Source: Clostridia bacterium (GTDB lineage: Bacteria > Bacillota_A > Clostridia > Oscillospirales > CAG-272). From it: a stretch of 8,250 nucleotides of DNA. Shown in pieces: positions 1-6,749 of the stretch. The translations under genes and the position numbers were made by a program. The number at the start of each line of letters is the position of its first letter. The stretch's first letter is position 1. The stretch is taken from NCBI GenBank assembly GCA_017411885.1, contig JAFQPF010000140.1:1-8250 (forward strand), in the 5' to 3' direction. The notes below the pieces were generated by a model that saw only the letters and a list, made by a program, of their open reading frames with translations, made no database searches and was not told where the DNA came from.

Positions 1-105
1 TGCCCGAATAGCTTAAATAGAGCGTTGCTGCAGAAGTGTGTGTCAAAGGTGTCGGTTGAAATCCGTCGAGGGCAAATTACCAAATTTAAAGCGAGGTAGA
101 CACAA

Positions 106-387
106 ATGTACCAGGACGAAGTTTTAGTTTGCAAGGAATGCGGAGCGGAATTCACATTCACAGTTGGCGAACAGGAATTCTACGCAGAGAAAGGTTTCCA
201 GAATAAGCCGCAGAGATGCAAAGCTTGCCGCGACAAGAAGAAGAATGCGGCAAAGGCTCCCAGAGAGCTCTTCACTGCTACTTGCGCAAAGTGCGGAAAT
301 GAAGCTAAGGTTCCTTTCGAGCCGAGCAGCGACAAGCCTGTATACTGCAGCGAGTGCTATGCAGCTATCAAAGCTGAACAGCAGTAA
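106..387 (+). CDS. Small double zinc-ribbon protein (93 aa, zf-trcl plus CxxC-x17-CxxC type)
   Basis: The 93-residue product has four CxxC pairs. C9/C12 with C38/C41 form a first ribbon around an aromatic, charged core (GEQEFYAEKGF), the pattern of the 'probable zinc-ribbon' (zf-trcl) family. C60/C63 and C81/C84 are separated by exactly 17 residues, the signature of the CxxC-x17-CxxC domain. A Lys/Arg-rich linker (R42-R53) joins them. Each half probably binds one zinc ion. The protein is cytosolic, with no signal peptide or membrane segment. The ATG start is supported by GAGGT at 93-97, eight bases upstream. The gene stands alone and is closed by a strong terminator, so it is probably transcribed by itself. 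Small proteins of this kind are common in Clostridia, and a nucleic-acid or protein-binding role is only inference. The family call is good; the function is unknown. Confidence 0.9.
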   Translation: MYQDEVLVCKECGAEFTFTVGEQEFYAEKGFQNKPQRCKACRDKKKNAAKAPRELFTATCAKCGNEAKVPFEPSSDKPVYCSECYAAIKAEQQ

Positions 388-400
388 TTGAACTTTGACT

Positions 401-430
401 ACAAAAAAACGGCGTATGCCGTTTTTTTGT
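401..430 (+). terminator. Intrinsic terminator, perfect 13-bp stem
   Basis: Bases 401-413 are the exact reverse complement of 418-430, with a GTAT loop. The core ACGGC/GCCGT is flanked by seven A on the left and seven T on the right. It lies 14 bases after the zinc-ribbon stop codon. Because both sides carry the A/T tract it could terminate in either direction, but no gene on the other strand needs it. Confidence 0.93.
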
Positions 431-503
431 GCTTTATTTACCTCATTTTTCGATAATTTACAACAAAGTAATATTTTTATCACCAACTTATTGGACTTTT
501 CTA

Positions 504-531
504 TTGCAATTTGAAAAAAATATGGTATAAT
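504..531 (+). promoter_or_regulatory. Sigma-A-type promoter with extended -10 for the rlmB operon
   Basis: TATAAT at 526-531 is a perfect -10 box preceded by TGG (523-525), an extended -10. A partial -35, TTGCAA (504-509), sits 16 bases upstream. The region is very AT-rich and follows the terminator at 401-430. Transcription would start near 538 and leave a leader of about 80 nt before the rlmB ATG. A second, weaker -10-like TATAAT at 555-560 has no good -35. Confidence 0.7.
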
Positions 532-618
532 TAAATATAGTATAACTGTAATTATATAATTTCGCCGTGAGCCGTTATTTTTTTGAGTGGCACGGTGATG
601 TGGCTTTTCAGAGGTTTT

Positions 619-1416
619 ATGAAAAACAGATATGAAAACAGGCGTAATGATCGCCGTTTTGAAGATAATGCGCAGGATGAAAATCTTGTAATCGGCAGAA
701 ATGCCGTAAGAGAGCTTCTTAAAAGCTCGCGCAGTGTGGATAAGATATTTGTTTCCAAGGGAGAGCGCGAGGGCTCTATAACGATGCTCGTTGCAAGGGC
801 GATCGAGCTTGGAATACCGGTGGTAGAATGTGAAAAGCAAAAGCTTGATCAGCTCGCCGCAGGCGTGGTTCATCAGGGAATAATCGCAATGGCGGCGGCA
901 AAGGAGTACGTTTCGGTCGAACAGCTTGTTGAGATCGCCGCTCAAAGAGGCGAAAGCCCGCTTATACTGATAGCCGACGGAGTAGAGGACCCGCATAATC
1001 TCGGTGCGATAATAAGAGTTGCCGAGGGCGTTGGTGCTCACGGACTTATTATTCCGAAGCGCAGAGCTGTGGGCGTTACCACGGTGGTTGAAAAGGCTTC
1101 TGCCGGTGCTCTTGAGCATCTTGCGATAGCGAAGGTTTCAAATATCGCATCCGCTGTTGAAAAGCTTAAAAAGCTCGGTGTATGGATATATGCCGCAGAA
1201 GCAGGCGGCACGCCATATTATGAAACCGATTTCTCGGGACCGTGCGCGATAGTCGTTGGAAGCGAGGGCTTTGGAGTATCAAAGCTTGTCAAGGACTTAA
1301 GCGATTTTAACGTATCTATCCCGATGTACGGCAAGGTTACATCATTCAACGTAGCCTGTGCGACCTCGGTAATTATGTGTGAGGCGGCAAAGTGCCACCA
1401 TAAGCAGAGCAAGTAA
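619..1416 (+). CDS. rlmB: 23S rRNA (guanosine-2'-O-)-methyltransferase RlmB, SPOUT/TrmH family (265 aa)
   Basis: This is a SpoU/TrmH-type RNA 2'-O-ribose methyltransferase using S-adenosylmethionine. RlmB modifies G2251 (E. coli numbering) in the peptidyl-transferase P-loop of 23S rRNA; the exact target here is inferred from the family. After a charged N-terminal tail (1-20), the substrate-binding domain begins at NLVIGRNAV (22-30) and runs to about residue 97. The SPOUT domain shows all three motifs: DGVEDPHNLGA (120-130, conserved N127), VVGSEGFGV (212-220), and SIPMYGKVTSFNVACA (233-248, N244). The knot motif usually reads SLNVS, so SFNVA is a mild variant. I chose ATG 619 because AGAGG (610-614) precedes it and the length fits the family. 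The frame is open upstream to a TTG at 583 and an ATG at 598, neither with a good Shine-Dalgarno sequence. The next gene follows after 39 nt, so the two are probably cotranscribed. Confidence 0.95.
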   Translation: MKNRYENRRNDRRFEDNAQDENLVIGRNAVRELLKSSRSVDKIFVSKGEREGSITMLVARAIELGIPVVECEKQKLDQLAAGVVHQGIIAMAAAKEYVSVEQLVEIAAQRGESPLILIADGVEDPHNLGAIIRVAEGVGAHGLIIPKRRAVGVTTVVEKASAGALEHLAIAKVSNIASAVEKLKKLGVWIYAAEAGGTPYYETDFSGPCAIVVGSEGFGVSKLVKDLSDFNVSIPMYGKVTSFNVACATSVIMCEAAKCHHKQSK

Positions 1417-1455
1417 GAATAAGCTTAACTTTATAAATCGAAAGGAGATATTAAG

Positions 1456-4152
1456 ATGCCCTATAATAACGGTGATCTCGGCGCTGATGAAAGAGATGCC
1501 ATAACGGCAGACCTGCTTTTGAAAAAGCTGAGAGCAGGACTTGACAAGTCTCCCCAAAAGACTGAAGAAAATACCAAGGTCGAAGCCTCGCATATAAGCG
1601 ATGAGGCTATGAAGCTTGCACTTTCGGAGATCGTGTACGGTGATCTTGAGGAATATGAAAGCGATAAGCTTAACAGCGAGAACCTGAGCAAATACGTTGA
1701 TATAGTCGACGAAGGCAATGAAGAGGAAGAATCACAGCCTGATTCTTCTGAAGAAGCTGTTGAAGAAGCAGAAAAAGAAGAGACTGTCGTTGAAGAAAAC
1801 GATGACCCCTGGTTTGAAAATGAGGAGGATGCTCTTTCAAGAACGGCGGTTTACGAGCCGATCGGCGAGGATGAGGAGAGTGACGAGCCCGAGCTTGAGG
1901 CGGAGGCGTCAGAGCCTGTTGAGATAAGCCGCGAGGAAGAGGCTGACATCGAACGGATAATTGCCGAATTTGAAGGCTTAAACGACGGACCGACATCGGT
2001 CATACATAAGGCTGCCGAAGAAGACACAGAAGAAGCAGAAGTCAAAGAGGAGCCGGACGAAGAAGTTAAAGTGGCAGAAGCTGCCGAAGAGCTCGAAGAG
2101 CTTGACAACGGATACCTTGCCCAAATAGCCACTATGATAGAAAACGGCGAGGATGTTCTTGCCGCCAAAGCAGATGAGGCTGAGTTTTCAAACGACGTGC
2201 AGCCCGAGGAGCTTGAAGATGAGCTTGTACCGATAACCGACGACGGTGCGCGTGAGTATAAGACTATAAACGGACTTCCGTTTGATACTACAGATATGAC
2301 CTTGCTCAATCTTTTTGCCAACCGCAGTGAGCTTGTTGAAAAATACGGCGAGGAAACGGCGAGTGAAATACAAAAAGAGAGCGATAATCTTCAGATGCCC
2401 ACAGTGCCGAAGAAGAAGCGTCTTTTTGAAACGTTCGATTCGGAATTTGAATATACCGATCCCGAGCAAGGCGAGGAGATCAAGAGCAGATATATGCGCG
2501 CTTTCAAGGGAGCTTCGGTAAGGCTCTGGCTCGGCGTGATATTTGCCGCACTTCTTTTCGTGTTTGAAAATTCGGCCTTGCTTGGAATAAAGCTTCCGAA
2601 TCTGCTTACGGTTTCGGTTTACCCGACCGTGTGCGCGATGATAGATCTTCAGCTCGTATTACTTTGCGCGCTTATGTATCTTGATAAGCTTGCACTTGGA
2701 TTTGTAAGGCTGTTTAAGCTTAAGCCGGGCTTTGAATCTGTTACCTCGATCCTGCTTGTAGGCTCGGTGGTATATACTGCCGCCGTTTGCCTTGTTCCGG
2801 GAATCAGAGGTGCAAGCTTCTACAACTTCCCGGTCGCGCTTACCTTTGCTATAGCATTGCTTTGTGAGGTGCTTGATCTTAAGCGTGAGATCATGAGCTT
2901 TTCCGTAGTTTCTGCACCGACAAAGAAATACGCGATAAGAAGAATTACCGATGAGGAGCGCGAGGGTAACGCCGGACTCTTTGATAAATACGTTTCTCCC
3001 GATTCACCGATGTTCGCGGTGACGAGAGTTAAATTCGCAGACGGATTTTTCTCAAGGATCCGCTCTCGCAGTAAAAAAGGACATCTGCTTGCGCTGATGC
3101 TTATTGTGCTTGCCGAGATCTTACTTGCGATCGGACTGGGGATCTTTATGAAGGCAAGCGCATATGAAACTGTAACGATGGCTTACCTTGCCCTTGTTCT
3201 CGGACTTCCCGGAACTGTCATTATTGCAGGCTCGTATCCCTTCTACCGTGCGTCTAAAATGTCCTTTGAGGGCGAAAGCGCGATAATCGGAGAGGGCTCA
3301 CTCGACGAGTATTCGGACGGCTCGGTAGTGTTCTTTGACGAAAAGGAGCTTTTCCCGGCAACAGGCGTTAAGATAAACAGCGTCAAGGTCTACGGTGACA
3401 ACCGTATTGACGGCGTTATATATTACGCGGCAAGCATATTCTCTAAGGTCGGCGGACCGCTTGCGGACGTTTTCGGGCTTGCGACTGTAGAAATCGGACA
3501 CAGTGAGGAAACAGAGCTTCTTGACTGCACCGATAACGGCGTGCATTGTACGGTTGACGGTGAAAGCCTGTATCTTGGAAGCAATGACTATATGAAATCG
3601 CTCGATTTTGAAACTCCGTACGGAGAAAGCGACGAGGCGATGGAGAAGAATGCGGGCTTAAGGCTTATGTACGTTGCAAACGAAGAAGAGATCCTTGCGA
3701 AGTTCTACGTTCAGTATACGGCCGACCGTGAATTCGAGCTCATATTCAAGCAGCTTTATAAGGCGGGAATGTGTGTCGGAATAAGAACGCAGGACCCCAA
3801 TATAGATAATGGATTTATCATAAGAAAGCTTGGACTTGATGAAGATTATCCCGTAAGGGTTGTGCACGGAAAGCCGGGTAAGGAAATGCCCTCAAGGCAT
3901 GATCGGGCAGACAGCGGTGTCGTATGTGCGTCTACCGTAAAGCCCCTGCTCCGCGCGCTGTCACTTTGCGACAGGATCAAATACATTTCAAGAATACACA
4001 GTATCTTTGAAATAATAAGCACCGTACTCGTGCTTGTGTTAATATACGCGGTAGCGGCACTTGGCAAGCTCGGACTTGGCTCCGCATACGCGGCGCTTTA
4101 TCAGCTTTTCTGGCTGATACCGATAATGTTCATTACCGTTTTTACAGAGTAA
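1456..4152 (+). CDS. Predicted degenerate P1B-type ATPase-like membrane protein (pseudo-ATPase) with acidic N-terminus (898 aa)
   Basis: Not a named family to me. Residues 1-345 are cytoplasmic-type, very acidic sequence (about 39% Asp+Glu over 61-260) without cysteine metal sites. Eight likely membrane helices follow: about 357-377, 390-409, 429-448, 457-475, 544-564, 576-595, 850-869 and 877-895. Their 4+2+2 spacing is that of CopA-like P1B ATPases. GLPGTV (583-588) sits where CPC lies; FFDEKEL (626-632) where DKTGTLT lies, 33 residues after YP595 (about 35 is usual); AASIFSKVGGPLADVF (658-673) resembles the SEHPLA helix; VDGESLYLGSNDY (700-712) resembles the N-domain strand; TQD (778-780) replaces TGD; GDGxND is absent. 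The 476-543 loop is too short for a full actuator domain and lacks TGE. ATP-driven transport is therefore unlikely. The reading frame is intact and AGGAG (1443-1447) precedes the ATG by 8 nt, so it is not a pseudogene. It probably shares rlmB's transcript. Confidence 0.72.
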   Translation: MPYNNGDLGADERDAITADLLLKKLRAGLDKSPQKTEENTKVEASHISDEAMKLALSEIVYGDLEEYESDKLNSENLSKYVDIVDEGNEEEESQPDSSEEAVEEAEKEETVVEENDDPWFENEEDALSRTAVYEPIGEDEESDEPELEAEASEPVEISREEEADIERIIAEFEGLNDGPTSVIHKAAEEDTEEAEVKEEPDEEVKVAEAAEELEELDNGYLAQIATMIENGEDVLAAKADEAEFSNDVQPEELEDELVPITDDGAREYKTINGLPFDTTDMTLLNLFANRSELVEKYGEETASEIQKESDNLQMPTVPKKKRLFETFDSEFEYTDPEQGEEIKSRYMRAFKGASVRLWLGVIFAALLFVFENSALLGIKLPNLLTVSVYPTVCAMIDLQLVLLCALMYLDKLALGFVRLFKLKPGFESVTSILLVGSVVYTAAVCLVPGIRGASFYNFPVALTFAIALLCEVLDLKREIMSFSVVSAPTKKYAIRRITDEEREGNAGLFDKYVSPDSPMFAVTRVKFADGFFSRIRSRSKKGHLLALMLIVLAEILLAIGLGIFMKASAYETVTMAYLALVLGLPGTVIIAGSYPFYRASKMSFEGESAIIGEGSLDEYSDGSVVFFDEKELFPATGVKINSVKVYGDNRIDGVIYYAASIFSKVGGPLADVFGLATVEIGHSEETELLDCTDNGVHCTVDGESLYLGSNDYMKSLDFETPYGESDEAMEKNAGLRLMYVANEEEILAKFYVQYTADREFELIFKQLYKAGMCVGIRTQDPNIDNGFIIRKLGLDEDYPVRVVHGKPGKEMPSRHDRADSGVVCASTVKPLLRALSLCDRIKYISRIHSIFEIISTVLVLVLIYAVAALGKLGLGSAYAALYQLFWLIPIMFITVFTE

Positions 4153-4158
4153 GGTGAT

Positions 4159-4196
4159 ATACCGTTACGGTGAAATTGCCGTAACGGTATTTCTTT
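4159..4196 (+). terminator. Intergenic 12-bp hairpin, possible weak terminator or attenuator
   Basis: Bases 4159-4170 (ATACCGTTACGG) and 4179-4190 (its exact reverse complement) form a perfect 12-bp stem around an 8-nt loop. It is followed by TTCTTT, a short and interrupted U tract. It begins six bases after the stop codon of the 898-aa gene and ends 24 bases before the next start. It may partly terminate, or it may separate mRNA levels inside the operon. No separate promoter is evident between the hairpin and 4215, which argues for read-through. Confidence 0.6.
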
Positions 4197-4214
4197 GAGA
4201 AAGGAAATTGGTAG

Positions 4215-6089
4215 ATGGAAAAGAATATTCCCTACGAAAGAATACTTAAGCGAGTTGAAAAGCCCGGAAGATATTCGGGCGGCGAATTCGGTCAGACTAT
4301 AAAGAATAAAGATGAGATCAAGGCAAGATTTGCCTTTTGCTTCCCGGATACCTATGAGATAGGTATGTCCAATCTCGGCGTGAGAATACTGTACGGCGTG
4401 CTGAACGAGCATAAGGATATCTGGTGCGAGCGCGTGTATGCTCCGTGGTCGGATATGGAAAAGCAGATGAGGCTTCATAATATCCCCTTGTGTGCGGTCG
4501 AAAGCGGAGATCCTGTTCGCGATTTTGATATAGTCGCGTTTACCTTGCAGTACGAAATGTGCTACACGACTGTGCTTTATATGCTTGAGCTTGCAGGCCT
4601 TGAGCTTCTCGCCAAGGACAGGGGAGAAAACGATCCGGTCATAATAGGCGGCGGTCCCTGTGCGTATAACGCCGAGCCTGTTGCCGACTTCTTCGATATC
4701 TTCAGCATTGGAGAGGGCGAAGAGGCGCTTGTGGAGCTTACCGAGCTTTATATAAAAATGAAGGATGAGGGAAGCTATACGAAAAGCGCGTTTTTACGCG
4801 CGGCTGCAAAGCTTGACGGCTTTTACGTTCCCTCGCTTTATGAGATCGAATATAACGATGACAGTACGATACGCTCGATCACACCGAAATATGAGGACGT
4901 TCCCGAAAAGGTTACAAAGCGCATTATAAGGGATATGGATAAGTCATATTTCCCGGATAAGTTTGTAATGCCGTATATAGAAACGGTGCACGACAGAATA
5001 ACACTTGAGGTGTACAGAGGCTGTATCCGCGGATGCAGATTCTGCCAGGCGGGAATGATATACAGACCTGTGAGAGAAAAATCCCCCGAGGTGTTAAGTG
5101 AGCAGGCGAAAAAGCTTTACGACGCTACAGGATACGATGAGATATCGCTTATTTCGCTGAGCATCAGCGATTATTCAAAGCTCAAGCCGCTTTGCGAGCA
5201 GCTTCTTGAATGGACAGACGATAATATGGTAAGCCTTTCGCTGCCGTCGCTTCGCGCGGACAGCTTTTCAAAGGAGCTTATGGAAAAGATATCCTCGGTA
5301 AGAACGTCGGGACTAACCTTTGCCCCCGAAGCGGGCACGCAAAGACTCAGGGACGCTATCAATAAAAACGTCACCGAACAGGATCTTATGAATGCCTGCA
5401 CGGTAGCGTTTGAGGGCGGCAAGAGTCAGGTCAAGCTTTATTTTATGCTTGGCCAGCCTACCGAAACCTACGAGGATCTTGCAGGTATAGCCGAGCTTGC
5501 CGATAAGGTCGTGGACAAATTCTTTGAGCTGAAGCGCGAGCATAAGGGTGAGGGCGGATTTAAGCGTCCGCCGTCTGTCACTGTAAGCGTGTCAACCTTT
5601 ATCCCCAAACCGTTTACACCCTTCCAATGGGAAGCGCAGGATGCGCTTGATGTGGTGTATGATAAGCAAAAGTATCTTGAATCGAAAATGAATAATAAAT
5701 TCGTCAAGTTCCACCACCACGATGCAAAGGTCAGCAGAGTAGAGGCGGTGCTTGCGCGCGGAGACAGAAGACTTTCAAAGGCGCTTATAGAGTCGCGCAA
5801 GCTTGGAATGTGCTTTGATGCGTGGGATGAATTTTTCGATTACGACAAGTGGCTTAAATGCTTTGAAGCGGCAGGAATAGATCCCGCGTTTTACGCAAAC
5901 AGACGCTTTGGTGATGACGAGATACTCCCGTGGGATATGATCGACTGCGGTGTCAGCAAGGAGTTTATGTTAAAGGAAAACAAAAAGGCGCATGAGAATA
6001 TAACTACGCCCAACTGCTCGCAGAATTGCTCTGCGTGCGGCGCAAATAAGCTTGGAGGTGAAAGATCGTGGTGCAAGCGAGACCTGTAA
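4215..6089 (+). CDS. TIGR03960-family B12-binding-type radical SAM protein (624 aa)
   Basis: A radical SAM enzyme of unknown substrate. The N-terminal part (about 20-235) looks like a B12-binding-type Rossmann domain: FPDTYEIGMSNLG near residue 40, IIGGGPCAYNAEP (143-155) and FSIGEGEEAL (163-172). No DxHxxG base-off motif is visible, so cobalamin binding is not certain. The radical SAM core carries C270-xxx-C274-xx-C277 in a RGCIRGCRFCQ context, which holds the 4Fe-4S cluster that cleaves SAM. SLPSLRADSF, TFAPEAGTQRLR and KLYFMLGQPTE are further core landmarks. The C-terminus has a second CxxxCxxC (C601, C605, C608), possibly another metal site. The family is typically encoded next to, or fused with, a DUF2344 protein, as here. 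AGGA (4202-4205) lies nine bases before the ATG. The 3' end overlaps the next gene by 22 nt in another frame. The family call is firm; the reaction is not known to me. Confidence 0.92.
   Translation: MEKNIPYERILKRVEKPGRYSGGEFGQTIKNKDEIKARFAFCFPDTYEIGMSNLGVRILYGVLNEHKDIWCERVYAPWSDMEKQMRLHNIPLCAVESGDPVRDFDIVAFTLQYEMCYTTVLYMLELAGLELLAKDRGENDPVIIGGGPCAYNAEPVADFFDIFSIGEGEEALVELTELYIKMKDEGSYTKSAFLRAAAKLDGFYVPSLYEIEYNDDSTIRSITPKYEDVPEKVTKRIIRDMDKSYFPDKFVMPYIETVHDRITLEVYRGCIRGCRFCQAGMIYRPVREKSPEVLSEQAKKLYDATGYDEISLISLSISDYSKLKPLCEQLLEWTDDNMVSLSLPSLRADSFSKELMEKISSVRTSGLTFAPEAGTQRLRDAINKNVTEQDLMNACTVAFEGGKSQVKLYFMLGQPTETYEDLAGIAELADKVVDKFFELKREHKGEGGFKRPPSVTVSVSTFIPKPFTPFQWEAQDALDVVYDKQKYLESKMNNKFVKFHHHDAKVSRVEAVLARGDRRLSKALIESRKLGMCFDAWDEFFDYDKWLKCFEAAGIDPAFYANRRFGDDEILPWDMIDCGVSKEFMLKENKKAHENITTPNCSQNCSACGANKLGGERSWCKRDL
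6054..6060 (+). promoter_or_regulatory. Strong Shine-Dalgarno inside the upstream gene, deciding a GTG start
   Basis: GGAGGTG lies seven bases before GTG 6068 and within the last codons of the radical SAM gene. It fixes the start of the DUF2344 gene at GTG 6068 rather than GTG 6071 or a later codon. It also implies translational coupling, since ribosomes finishing the upstream gene pass directly over this site. Confidence 0.85.
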
Positions 6090-6748
6090 GACTCGGCTTT
6101 ACAAAAACGGGAAAGCTACAGTTTATATCCCATCTTGATTTAGCACGCACAATGTCGCGTATTATGGTTCGCGCAGGTGTGCCGATATGGTATACCGAAG
6201 GCTTTAATCCGCGCCCCAAGCTCGTGTTTTCGCTTCCGCTTTCGATAGGTACAGAGAGCGAGTGCGAATTTGTCGACTTCAAAATAGTTGAAGATATGCC
6301 GCTTGATGAGATCGCATCGCGTATATCCGCGCAGCTTCCGCCCGAAATGAGCGTGAAGGGAGTATGGTATCCCGAGCATAAGATCGCCGAGATAGCCTGG
6401 GCGGAATATGAAATAAAAATATACTCCTCGCTTGCGGATGAAGCACTCGTGAAAAGAGCAAGCGAGCTTTTAAGTAAGCCGCTTGTTATCACCAAGAAAA
6501 CCAAAAGCGGTGAAAAAGAGGTCGATATAAAGCCTCTTATAAAGAGTAGTGAGGTTTCGCTTGATAACAGTGCTGTGCTTGTTAAAGCGATGCTTTCCTG
6601 CGACAGCGCCGATTATCTCAATCCCGAATATATCGTCAAGGCTATCGCAAGCGATGCGGGCATAGACTTTGAAAATGTCGAGAGCGAGTATTATTCGATA
6701 CTTCGTAAGAGTGTAAAGCTTTCCGACGGCGTGACCGATTTCAGATAA
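6068..6748 (+). CDS. TIGR03936/DUF2344 radical-SAM-linked protein (226 aa)
   Basis: The N-terminal block is diagnostic for DUF2344: VRLGFTKTGKLQFISHLDL (7-25), RTMSRIMVRAGVP (27-39), YTEGFNPRPKLVFSLPL (42-58) and IGTESECEF (60-68). This family is encoded beside or fused to TIGR03960 radical SAM proteins; its biochemical role is not known to me. The protein is cytosolic, without cysteine clusters or membrane segments, so it probably works as a partner or substrate-binding subunit of the radical SAM enzyme rather than as a catalyst; that is inference from linkage. The second half (about 95-226) is less conserved. In several lineages this pair precedes the RNase G or rplU-rpmA genes, which are absent here. 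The gene starts with GTG, overlaps the upstream gene by 22 nt, and ends one base from a convergent gene. Confidence 0.9.
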   Translation: MVQARPVRLGFTKTGKLQFISHLDLARTMSRIMVRAGVPIWYTEGFNPRPKLVFSLPLSIGTESECEFVDFKIVEDMPLDEIASRISAQLPPEMSVKGVWYPEHKIAEIAWAEYEIKIYSSLADEALVKRASELLSKPLVITKKTKSGEKEVDIKPLIKSSEVSLDNSAVLVKAMLSCDSADYLNPEYIVKAIASDAGIDFENVESEYYSILRKSVKLSDGVTDFR

Positions 6749-6749
6749 G

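Noticed and set aside
1..99. Open + strand frame of 32 codons from the window edge to TAG 97-99, possibly the end of an upstream gene
   Set aside because: It is short, has no recognisable motif, and would end in the ribosome binding region of the zinc-ribbon gene. It may be chance or a 5' leader; I found no convincing promoter or riboswitch fold in it either.
564..596. Possible hairpin GCCGTG/CACGGT plus T run in the rlmB leader as a riboswitch or attenuator
   Set aside because: The stem is six pairs with a 21-nt loop, and the T run lies inside the loop rather than after the stem, so it is not a terminator and fits no riboswitch I recognise.
583..618. Upstream start codons (TTG 583, ATG 598) for rlmB
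   Set aside because: Neither has a Shine-Dalgarno sequence, whereas ATG 619 has AGAGG; the extra residues (MSGTVMWLFRGF) are not typical of the family.
124..1119. Long - strand open frame of 331 codons across the zinc-ribbon gene and rlmB
   Set aside because: It runs antisense through two well supported genes and a terminator, lacks a recognisable domain, and is explained by the codon bias of the genes on the other strand.
1851..2321. Serine-rich - strand open frame of 156 codons
   Set aside because: The serine runs are the antisense reading of GAG/GAA codons in the acidic tail of the 898-aa protein, not a real gene.
1456..4152. Calling the 898-aa gene a working copper or zinc exporter
   Set aside because: The metal-site cysteines, DKTGT, TGE and GDGxND motifs needed for a P-type cycle are all missing or changed.
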